From the NCBI GenBank assembly GCA_937891325.1, contig CALAFU010000232.1, forward strand, positions 1 through 5,682: 5,682 nt of DNA, in the 5' to 3' direction. Source of the stretch: an uncultured Candidatus Melainabacteria bacterium (GTDB lineage Bacteria; Cyanobacteriota; Vampirovibrionia; Gastranaerophilales; Gastranaerophilaceae). Below the pieces are notes generated by a model. The model was given only the letters and a program-made list of their open reading frames with translations, was not told where the DNA came from and searched no databases. Below are positions 1 to 4,741 of the stretch, piece after piece (the stretch's first letter is position 1; every line of letters starts with the position of its first letter). The translations under genes and the position numbers were made by a program.

Positions 1-2
1 TT

Positions 3-788
3 AAAAACTTCTTCGGTATTAATAAGGCATCAGCAGCTATCAATACAGCTGCAGCAGGTAGCAAAGTAGGAAGCGCTTGCTGGAACACATTCAAATCTCA
101 AGGTGGTCCTGCAATGTTAGTTCTTGAAGGTGCTACAGAAACAATTACTAACGTTGTTCCAACATTCAAACAATTAGGCGTTAAAGCTGGTATGAAACAA
201 GTTGGTAAATCAGCAGTTAAAACAGTAGCTTCAGTTGGTGGTTGGGTTGCAGGTGCAGCTTTAGGTACTAAAGTTGGTGCAGCAATCGGTTCTATTATCC
301 CTGGAGCAGGTACAGCAATCGGCGCAATTGCAGGTGCAGCAATCGGTACAATTTGTTCATTAGTTGGTGGTACTATAGGTAGCAAACTTGCTAAGAAAGG
401 TGCAGAAGCAGTTGTTGGTAAAGACGAATTAGTTTTAGCACAAGAAAAACAAGCTCAACAATTAGCTCAAGCAGCACAAACAAACGGCACTGTATTAAAC
501 CAAGTAGTTGGCGCAGCATCTGAAAGATTAAATGCAGAAGGTGTAACTGATGGTGATTCAAGAATTGCATATAACAGTTTAGCTTCAGTAGCTTCTGGCA
601 CTTCAACATCAACAATGACTCAAGCTGTAACTCCTCAATTACAATCACAAACAGCTCAAAGCGTATATGGTACTTCAAACCCATTTGCAACAGCAACAAC
701 TACAACAGCAACTCCAAGTTTTCAAGGTAACAGCAACGTAGATTTTTACAACAAAGACTTTATGGCAGCAGTTAACGGTTTAGCTTAA
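3..788 (+). CDS. Unrecognised Ala/Gly-rich protein with glycine-zipper segment (5' end cut off by window)
   Basis: The reading frame is open from the first complete codon at base 3, 37 codons before the first ATG at 114. The gene therefore almost certainly begins upstream, and 114 is not the start; no ribosome binding site precedes it. In all, 261 residues are visible, ending in TAA at 786-788. Visible residues about 78-127 form a hydrophobic glycine-zipper stretch with repeated GxxxG/AxxxG spacing (for example GTKVGAAIGS and AIGAIAGAAIG), long enough for a membrane hairpin. A short Gln/Ala-rich, probably helical part follows (about 147-160), then a Ser/Thr/Gln-rich low-complexity tail that ends in an aromatic, more conserved-looking patch (DFYNKDFMAAV). 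Codons are uniform (GGT, GCA, GCT, ACA, AAC, CAA), which suggests strong expression. I do not recognise the family. Membrane-inserting or surface proteins, including bacteriocin-like ones, use such zippers, but function cannot be assigned. It is followed directly by a strong terminator. Confidence 0.85.
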   Translation, partial: KNFFGINKASAAINTAAAGSKVGSACWNTFKSQGGPAMLVLEGATETITNVVPTFKQLGVKAGMKQVGKSAVKTVASVGGWVAGAALGTKVGAAIGSIIPGAGTAIGAIAGAAIGTICSLVGGTIGSKLAKKGAEAVVGKDELVLAQEKQAQQLAQAAQTNGTVLNQVVGAASERLNAEGVTDGDSRIAYNSLASVASGTSTSTMTQAVTPQLQSQTAQSVYGTSNPFATATTTTATPSFQGNSNVDFYNKDFMAAVNGLA

Positions 789-805
789 TAATAACCTTAT
801 AATAT

Positions 806-849
806 AAACAAAAGCGCCGAGTTTCAATTGAAACTCGGCGCTTTTGTTT
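806..849. terminator. Bidirectional intrinsic terminator, 44-nt perfect palindrome
   Basis: Bases 806-849 read the same on both strands. The core is AAAAGCGCCGAGTTT, the centre CAATTG, then AAACTCGGCGCTTTT. On the plus strand a T-rich run (TTTTGTTTTTG) ends the stem, which closes the glycine-zipper gene 17 nt after its stop. On the minus strand the stem is followed by TTTTGTTTATATT, which suits the convergent 59-codon gene. The perfect symmetry and position between two convergent genes support a terminator that works both ways. Confidence 0.9.
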
Positions 850-854
850 TTGTG

Positions 855-892
855 TACCTTAAACTTTTTTAAGGTAGATTACCCCTAATCTA
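855..892. repeat. Two adjoining small hairpins in the 3' region of the 59-codon gene
   Basis: Arms TACCTTAA (855-862) and TTAAGGTA (869-876) form a perfect 8-bp stem with a 6-nt loop. Arms TAGATTA (875-881) and TAATCTA (886-892) form a perfect 7-bp stem with a CCCC loop. The two share bases 875-876, so they nearly stack end to end. They lie between the stop of the minus-strand small gene and the main palindrome, and could protect its RNA 3' end or assist termination. Both are AT-rich and their role is inferred. Confidence 0.45.
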
Positions 893-903
893 ATAGCTAA
901 ACT

Positions 904-1083
904 TTAAAGTGAAGTAACATTGTAATCACGTTCAACAGTAGTTTGTGTTGATTCCATTGCCATTGTTAAAGCCTTTTCAATAAAGCATTTAATTGAATAA
1001 ATATCTTTTTTCAAATTAACAAAGTTCAATGTTTTTTGTTCTTCTAAAGCGTTTTTAAATCTTGTATAATTAGTTTGTCTCAT
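904..1083 (-). CDS. Small hypothetical protein, 59 aa, orphan
   Basis: The ATG start at 1083 is chosen because AAAAGGAG (1091-1098) sits 7 nt upstream, an excellent ribosome binding site. A GTG at 1107 in the same frame would add 8 residues, but its codons would overlap the binding site itself and it has no site of its own. The stop is TAA at 904-906. The product is mostly polar and probably helical (MRQTNYTRFKNALEEQ at the start, then an amphipathic stretch FVNLKKDIYSIKCFIEKAL at residues 20-38). It has one Cys, no signal peptide and no membrane segment, and ends in a polar Thr/Val-rich tail. I recognise no family and no DNA-binding or catalytic motif. It stands alone, flanked by the terminator of dxr upstream and the bidirectional terminator downstream, so it is its own transcription unit. 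The leader and isolated position argue for a real gene. A cytosolic regulator or small structural protein is possible but only a guess. Confidence 0.72.
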   Translation of the reverse strand: MRQTNYTRFKNALEEQKTLNFVNLKKDIYSIKCFIEKALTMAMESTQTTVERDYNVTSL

Positions 1084-1090
1084 ATTAATA

Positions 1091-1098
1091 CTCCTTTT
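1091..1098 (-). promoter_or_regulatory. Ribosome binding site of the 59-aa gene
   Basis: On the minus strand this reads AAAAGGAG, 7 nt before the ATG at 1083. It fixes that ATG as the start rather than the in-frame GTG at 1107. Confidence 0.8.
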
Positions 1099-1120
1099 GG
1101 TTTTCACATATCTCTCACAT

Positions 1121-1126
1121 TTTATA
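1121..1126 (-). promoter_or_regulatory. Possible -10 box for the 59-aa gene
   Basis: The minus strand reads GATGTATAAAATG here, with TATAAA as a plausible -10 about 38 nt before the start codon. No convincing -35 lies 16-18 nt upstream (only a T-rich run), so the call is weak. The preceding region up to the dxr terminator (1127-1210) is AT-rich and shows no other gene or clear element. Confidence 0.3.
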
Positions 1127-1206
1127 CATCGACATGTTTAGAAAAAATCTTTAGAGTTTTGCTTAATTTATGTTACAAAAGTTAATAATATTTTCGCATA
1201 GTTAAT

Positions 1207-1241
1207 AAAAGCGCGCCATTCGTCAAGACGAATGGCGCGCT
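1207..1241 (-). terminator. Intrinsic terminator of dxr
   Basis: GCGCGCCATTCGTC (1211-1224) pairs perfectly with GACGAATGGCGCGC (1227-1240), a 14-bp GC-rich stem around AA, extended by one A-T pair (1210/1241). On the minus strand the stem is followed by TTTTATTAAC, a T-run suited to termination. It begins 20 nt beyond the dxr stop. On the plus strand the following bases (TACTTATTG) are poor in T, so it is directional towards dxr. Confidence 0.88.
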
Positions 1242-1260
1242 ACTTATTGAATTTATTTCA

Positions 1261-2394
1261 TTATTTGAATAATTCTTTAGTTTTTTCTCTAATTTCTTTG
1301 TCGATAGCAAAGATTTCGTCTATATCTGGATTTTGAACCACTTTGTGTTGACGGTAAATCTTTTCAACTGTTGTGTAGATGTCGTAAAGAGTTATTTTAC
1401 CGTTTAAGAACGCGTAAACGGCTTCTTCGTTAGCTGCGTTCATACAAGTTGTAGCGCTTCCACCTGTTCTTCCGGCTTCATAAGCTAAAGCCATGCAAGG
1501 GAATTTTTCAAAATCAGGTTTTAGAAAATCGAATTTAACCGCATCAGCAAAACTGAAGCTACGAGACTTGATGCCTTCAGGTCTTTCAGGATAGCAGATT
1601 GCGTATTGAATTGGAATATGCATGCTTGGAACACCGATTTGAGCCATAATGCTACCGTCCTTCCATTCAACGGCAGAATGTACGTAACTTTGAGGGTGAA
1701 CAACAACTTTTATGTGGTCGTAATCCATACCGAATAAGTGGTGAGCTTCAATAATTTCTAACCCTTTGTTCATAAGAGTTGCGCTGTCAACGGTAATTTT
1801 CTTACCCATGTTCCAACGAGGGTGCGCAAGAGCTTGTTCAACTGTTGCATGCTTAATTTCTTCAATTGATTTGTGTAAGAAAGGTCCGCCTGAGGCTGTA
1901 ATGATTAAGTTATCAACTTTTTCTAATTCGCCATGAATACATTGGAAAATAGCAGAGTGTTCGCTATCAACAGGCAAAATCTTAACACCAGCCTCTTTGG
2001 CTTTTTTCATAACGATATCGCCAGCCATTACAAGTGTTTCTTTGTTAGCTAAAGCGATGTCAATGCCGTTAGCAATAGCAGAAAGCGTAGGTTTTAAACC
2101 AATTTTGCCTGATACTGCAACTAAAATAATATCATTTTCTTTGTTAGAACAAATTTCTTGCAAACCTTCATCACCGTAAAGTGCTTTTGCACCTTGAGGG
2201 TTAAGTGCGCTGTTTTCTTTGCCTAAACAAACATATTTAGGTCTGAATTTTTCGATTTGCTTGTTTAAAAGTTCAACGTTAGAACCTCCGGCAAGCGCAA
2301 TAATTTCGAATTTATCTTGAAGTCTTTCAATAACTTCTAAAGATTGGGTTCCGATAGAACCGGTTGAGCCAATAATACTAATTTTCTTTTTCAT
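1261..2394 (-). CDS. dxr: 1-deoxy-D-xylulose 5-phosphate reductoisomerase (DXP reductoisomerase, IspC)
   Basis: This cytosolic enzyme converts 1-deoxy-D-xylulose 5-phosphate to 2-C-methyl-D-erythritol 4-phosphate with NADPH and a divalent metal. It is the committed step of the non-mevalonate isoprenoid pathway and the target of fosmidomycin. The product has 377 residues, slightly short of the usual 380-400 but complete. The N-terminal Rossmann motif GSTGSIG (9-15) binds NADPH, and ANKETLVMAG (116-125) is a family signature. PVDSEHSAIFQ (141-151) carries metal ligands D143 and E145. The flexible active-site loop HPRWNMGKK (191-199) has the conserved His and Trp, and MNKGLE (208-213) gives the third metal ligand, E213. 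The C-terminal helical domain includes GGSATTCMNAANEEAV (311-326). The start at 2394 begins MKKKISIIG and has AGGA 6 nt upstream; a TTG 17 codons further up has no support. It is a single gene, with its own promoter and terminator, divergent from the binding-protein gene. No key residue is missing. Confidence 0.97.
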   Translation of the reverse strand: MKKKISIIGSTGSIGTQSLEVIERLQDKFEIIALAGGSNVELLNKQIEKFRPKYVCLGKENSALNPQGAKALYGDEGLQEICSNKENDIILVAVSGKIGLKPTLSAIANGIDIALANKETLVMAGDIVMKKAKEAGVKILPVDSEHSAIFQCIHGELEKVDNLIITASGGPFLHKSIEEIKHATVEQALAHPRWNMGKKITVDSATLMNKGLEIIEAHHLFGMDYDHIKVVVHPQSYVHSAVEWKDGSIMAQIGVPSMHIPIQYAICYPERPEGIKSRSFSFADAVKFDFLKPDFEKFPCMALAYEAGRTGGSATTCMNAANEEAVYAFLNGKITLYDIYTTVEKIYRQHKVVQNPDIDEIFAIDKEIREKTKELFK

Positions 2395-2400
2395 ATTTAA

Positions 2401-2405
2401 TCCTA
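2401..2405 (-). promoter_or_regulatory. Ribosome binding site of dxr
   Basis: TAGGA on the minus strand, with AGGA ending 6 nt before the ATG at 2394. This decides against the upstream TTG, which would add 17 non-homologous residues. Confidence 0.65.
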
Positions 2406-2409
2406 GTGT

Positions 2410-2440
2410 TTGTGTGTTATTTTGAGTATTTACATTATAT
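2410..2440 (+). promoter_or_regulatory. Weak candidate promoter for the amino-acid binding protein gene
   Basis: TTGTGT (2410-2415) and CATTAT (2433-2438) are spaced 17 bp apart, with TTATAT (2435-2440) as an alternative -10. It overlaps the dxr -10 box on the other strand, so the two divergent genes may share a control region of about 95 bp (2395-2489). Matches to consensus are poor. Confidence 0.25.
2434..2439 (-). promoter_or_regulatory. Probable -10 box of dxr
   Basis: The minus strand carries a perfect TATAAT (GCTATATAATG). The start of transcription would lie near 2427, giving a leader of roughly 33 nt with the AGGA site inside it. The -35 region 16-18 nt upstream is only T-rich (ATTTTG), so the box is the main evidence. 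Confidence 0.5.
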
Positions 2441-2489
2441 AGCAAAAATGATTTACAAAATAATTTATTTATGCTTTATTAAAAATACT

Positions 2490-3272
2490 ATGAAAAAGAT
2501 TTTAGCTAACCTATTAATAATAATTTTAATATCTGTTTTTGCCGTAGCATGCGGTAAAAAGCAACAACCAATGGACTTGTATGACGTAATTCAACAACGC
2601 GGTAAAATAGTTGTTGGTGTAAAAGATAATGTTCCGCCATTCAGTTCAAAAGATAAAGACGGCAATTATGTTGGATTTGAAATTGATTTAGCAAAGAAAA
2701 TTGCCGCAAAACTTTTGGGTGATGAAAATGCTGTTGAATTTGTTGCAGTAACACCTGCAAACAGAATTTCAATGTTGAATTCTGGTCAAGCGGATATGAT
2801 TATTGCGACAATGACAATCAATACATCAAGATTAGCAATGGTCGATTTTACGGAACCTTACTATATTGCAGGTCAAACAGTAATGGTTAAAAAATCAAGT
2901 AAAATTAAATCGTTGTATGATTTTAAAGCTAAGAAAATTGGTGTAGTTTTCGGAACAACTGCAAACGAAGCTGTTAGAACAGTAGCTCCAGCTGCATTGG
3001 TTGCTGGTTTCAAAACTTATGATGAGGCGGTAGATGCATTAAGACAAGGTCTTGTGGACGGTGTCGCAATGGACGATACAGTTTTAATGGGATATAAACT
3101 AAAAGACCCTTCTCTAACTTCAATTAGCCAAAAATATTCGCAAGAACCTTATGGTATTGCCCTAAGAAAAGGTACAGAAAGTACAAGAGTTTTGGAAATG
3201 TTGGACGGCTATATTTCTAATTCAAAATCAAACGGCGAAATGAACAAACTAAAAACTAAATGGGTTAAATAG
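2490..3272 (+). CDS. Polar amino-acid ABC transporter substrate-binding lipoprotein (family 3, SBP_bac_3)
   Basis: This is the extracytoplasmic receptor that captures a polar amino acid and hands it to an ABC permease. The 260-residue product is typical for the family. Residues 1-20 are a lipoprotein signal (MKK, hydrophobic run, AVAC) with C21 as the lipidated residue. The residue at -3 is Ala rather than the usual Leu, a mild deviation. The family signature GFEIDLAKKIAAKL lies at 62-75. The ligand site is seen in ATMTINTSRLAMVDFTEPYY (106-125), where R114 matches the Arg that holds the amino-acid carboxylate. GTTANEA (155-161) and DGVAMDDTV (190-198) also belong to the site; an Asp in the latter should bind the amino group. 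Exact substrate cannot be read; GlnH- and PEB1-like proteins are the nearest types. ATG 2490 is preferred because it gives a clean signal peptide, but no Shine-Dalgarno precedes it. An in-frame ATG at 2448 has none either. No permease or ATPase gene is adjacent, so its partners lie elsewhere. Confidence 0.93.
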   Translation: MKKILANLLIIILISVFAVACGKKQQPMDLYDVIQQRGKIVVGVKDNVPPFSSKDKDGNYVGFEIDLAKKIAAKLLGDENAVEFVAVTPANRISMLNSGQADMIIATMTINTSRLAMVDFTEPYYIAGQTVMVKKSSKIKSLYDFKAKKIGVVFGTTANEAVRTVAPAALVAGFKTYDEAVDALRQGLVDGVAMDDTVLMGYKLKDPSLTSISQKYSQEPYGIALRKGTESTRVLEMLDGYISNSKSNGEMNKLKTKWVK

Positions 3273-3331
3273 AGCAATTTTGTCAATCTTTCAAACCGCA
3301 AAAACGAAGTACATTGTGGTATCTTTTCGTT

Positions 3332-3412
3332 AGTCAATAAGACAATAAGACATTTATAATCAAAATGTCAATTTAATAATAATTCGACTTATCCACTTAA
3401 CCCTTATTGACT
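3332..3412. repeat. Long inverted repeat enclosing a smaller hairpin
   Basis: Perfect 10-bp arms AGTCAATAAG (3332-3341) and CTTATTGACT (3403-3412) enclose a 7-bp hairpin with arms at 3349-3355 and 3363-3369 and a 7-nt loop. The AT-rich arms could arise by chance, but the added tandem 8-mer AATAAGAC suggests local duplication. It may serve as a weak plus-strand terminator. Confidence 0.4.
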
Positions 3413-3420
3413 TATAGTCT

Positions 3421-3450
3421 TAAAGAAAAGTAGGTCAGGCAATGCCTGAC
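3421..3450 (-). terminator. Likely terminator hairpin of the exported two-domain protein gene; possible dispersed palindrome
   Basis: GTCAGGC (3434-3440) pairs with GCCTGAC (3444-3450) around AAT. On the minus strand the stem is followed by CTACTTTTCTTTA, a T-rich tail, and it starts 14 nt after the stop at 3465. The stem is short but GC-rich against an AT-rich background. The form GTAGG-TCAGGCAATGCCTGA resembles small palindromic elements dispersed in some genomes; one copy is seen here. Confidence 0.55.
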
Positions 3451-3464
3451 AAGTAGCAAATTTC

Positions 3465-4655
3465 CTACACTTCAAACGGGTCGCGTTCTTTGTAATAATT
3501 TGGCTTTTTCTTTAGCTTGTCGTTTTTCTTTTTAACCTTTTCCGGTACATTTTTGTATGCGTTATCGACAGACATTTTCATTAATGTTTTTTTAGAGCGA
3601 ATGTCATAACAAGTTAGCCAAAAACTTCTGTTGATGTTATCAACATTGAAGGAAATTCTACCAGCAACTCTATCCCCTGGTTTAATTTGCTTGAACATTA
3701 AGTTTGTATCACCGAAAATTGAAGGGTGAAAAACATTGTTGTAATCGTTTACCAGCGCTAAATCCATGCCTGAAAGAGTTTTATCTGTAAGATTAGAGAT
3801 AGATAGTGTTAACGTGATGGTGTTCGCTTCCCCAAACGGGTCTTTTTCGTGAACAATGTTTGTAATTTTCACCTTTAACCCTGGGTAAAACATTTCGTGT
3901 TGTTTTAGGGCTGTGTCTTTGTATACAGGAAGTTCAATTTTTCCGTTAATTTTTACTCTGATTTCGTCACCAGGGGCGATTAAAACGTCTTTACCCTTGC
4001 GCCATAAGGACATGCCTAAGCCAACAGTACCGCCAACAGCTGCACCACCTAAAACAGTGTAACCTTGTGATGCAATTGCAGCCTCTATACCAAACAGATT
4101 AAGTGCCATAAATCCGCCAACTACACCACCTGCAGCAGTGTAACCAACGTCTTGCGCTACGATTTTACCCGCTTCAACAATTGGGTGCATTCTTGTAGAC
4201 ATTTTGCCCTCAATCGGAATTTCTCTACCGTCTGGAGTTACAAGATAGTCAAAATCTAAACTGATGTAACCGTTTCGTCCTAAACGTTTTGCGCCAGATT
4301 GTTCCTTGATAATCCCATGCGCAATAGTTCCTTTCGGAAGAATTACGCCACTGTCACCTGAAACATCGCTTACAACTTCGGCAAAAAATTCATCGCCCTC
4401 AATTGATATGTTACCGTCAATAACTTGCGAAACAGTCATTTTTATTACATCTTTTTGGTCAATGATGTCAACTTTTCCTGTAAAAAGTTCACTTTGATCC
4501 AAAGTCTTTTGGTCAAACATCTCCGCATGACCTTGAAATGTATCGGCAAAAGCCAATCCACTACTTAAAAAATATGAACTTAATATAACACTCGCTAAAA
4601 GCTGTTTACATCTAACCATACTAATTATTATATTTATTTTGAAAAATAAATCCAT
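3465..4655 (-). CDS. Exported protein of unknown function: TrbI/VirB10-like half plus DUF4352-like half
   Basis: The product has 396 residues from ATG 4655, which has AAAAGGAA with AGGA 10 nt upstream. M13 (base 4619) would give a more ordinary 25-residue signal peptide but has no ribosome binding site. Either way a Sec signal ends at SGLAFA, with cleavage probably before D38. Residues about 70-150 contain VILPKGTIAHG and GRNGYISLDFDYLVTPDGREIPIEG-type strands. Together with VLIAPGDEIRVKI (224-236) these resemble the beta-rich C-terminal domain of TrbI/VirB10 proteins, interrupted by a glycine-rich, hydrophobic, zipper-like segment (170-216). Residues about 255-345 (KVKITNI, ITLTLSISNLTD, IKPGDRVAGRISF) resemble the Ig-like DUF4352 fold found in surface proteins. 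The last 30 residues are Lys-rich (EKVKKKNDKLKKK). These fold resemblances are by eye. No type IV secretion genes are nearby, so a general envelope role is likelier than conjugation. It is divergent from the CNT gene. Confidence 0.85.
   Translation of the reverse strand: MDLFFKINIIISMVRCKQLLASVILSSYFLSSGLAFADTFQGHAEMFDQKTLDQSELFTGKVDIIDQKDVIKMTVSQVIDGNISIEGDEFFAEVVSDVSGDSGVILPKGTIAHGIIKEQSGAKRLGRNGYISLDFDYLVTPDGREIPIEGKMSTRMHPIVEAGKIVAQDVGYTAAGGVVGGFMALNLFGIEAAIASQGYTVLGGAAVGGTVGLGMSLWRKGKDVLIAPGDEIRVKINGKIELPVYKDTALKQHEMFYPGLKVKITNIVHEKDPFGEANTITLTLSISNLTDKTLSGMDLALVNDYNNVFHPSIFGDTNLMFKQIKPGDRVAGRISFNVDNINRSFWLTCYDIRSKKTLMKMSVDNAYKNVPEKVKKKNDKLKKKPNYYKERDPFEV
4627..4632 (-). promoter_or_regulatory. 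TATAAT inside the 5' end of the exported-protein gene (possible internal leaderless start)
   Basis: The minus strand reads AAATATAATAATTAGTATG, a perfect TATAAT whose predicted transcription start falls almost on the ATG at 4619 (M13). A leaderless message from there would give the shorter signal peptide. The region is very AT-rich, so chance is a fair explanation. Confidence 0.25.
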
Positions 4656-4664
4656 TTGTAAACA

Positions 4665-4672
4665 TTCCTTTT
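4665..4672 (-). promoter_or_regulatory. Ribosome binding site of the exported-protein gene
   Basis: AAAAGGAA on the minus strand, with AGGA 10 nt before ATG 4655. The spacing is a little long but this is the only such site near either candidate start, so it favours 4655. Confidence 0.5.
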
Positions 4673-4686
4673 ACAAATCAATCTTT

Positions 4687-4717
4687 TTGAGTACCTTTTT
4701 AGTACAATTGATATATA
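4687..4717 (+). promoter_or_regulatory. Candidate promoter of the CNT gene
   Basis: TGATATATA (4709-4717) is an extended -10 (TG, one base, TATATA). TTGAGT (4687-4692) lies 19 bp before its hexamer, a long spacing. The implied leader is about 18 nt and would hold the AAGGAG site. Between the boxes lies GTAC-CTTTTTA-GTAC, a small inverted repeat. Confidence 0.4.
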
Positions 4718-4730
4718 GTTATTATTTTAT

Positions 4731-4736
4731 AAGGAG
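4731..4736 (+). promoter_or_regulatory. Ribosome binding site of the CNT gene
   Basis: AAGGAG, 5 nt before ATG 4742. It fixes the start of the transporter gene, which runs off the window end. Confidence 0.85.
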
Positions 4737-4741
4737 AAGTA

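Larger units (their letters stand above)
3273..3464. other. Structured, repeat-rich intergenic region between convergent genes
   Basis: No gene is seen in these 192 bases. They hold several imperfect and perfect repeats: arms AACGAA/TTCGTT (3303-3308/3326-3331), a tandem AATAAGAC pair (3336-3351), an inverted pair AGTCAATAAG/CTTATTGACT (3332-3341/3403-3412), a hairpin GACATTT/AAATGTC (3349-3355/3363-3369), and direct GACTTAT copies (3386 and 3409). No clear T-run follows a stem on the plus strand, so the end of the binding-protein transcript is uncertain. The pairings compete with one another. Confidence 0.5.

Noticed and set aside
98..385. Minus-strand open frame rich in Pro/Ala (95 codons)
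   Set aside because: It is the complement of the GCA/GGT-rich glycine-zipper coding sequence; the Pro/Ala pattern mirrors that bias and no ribosome binding site precedes it.
391..699. Minus-strand Leu/Gln-rich open frame (102 codons)
   Set aside because: Antisense shadow of the same gene; composition follows from CAA/GCA codons on the other strand and no start signal is seen.
1201..1245. GC-rich inverted repeat considered as a transposon end or protein operator
   Set aside because: Its position 20 nt after the dxr stop and the minus-strand T-run explain it as an ordinary terminator.
1521..1706. Second minus-strand frame inside dxr
   Set aside because: Overlaps the secure dxr frame completely and matches nothing by eye.
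1997..2179. Plus-strand 60-codon frame antisense to dxr
   Set aside because: Lies fully within dxr, has no ribosome binding site and looks like a composition shadow.
3301..3422. Considered as a CRISPR array
   Set aside because: The repeats are only 7-10 bases, partly inverted and not regularly spaced.
4306..4497. Plus-strand 63-codon frame antisense to the exported-protein gene
   Set aside because: Fully inside that gene, no leader signals, composition of a shadow frame.
3465..4655. Considered as a conjugation (type IV secretion) component because of the TrbI-like strands
   Set aside because: No other secretion, relaxase or coupling-protein gene is present and the second half is not part of TrbI/VirB10.
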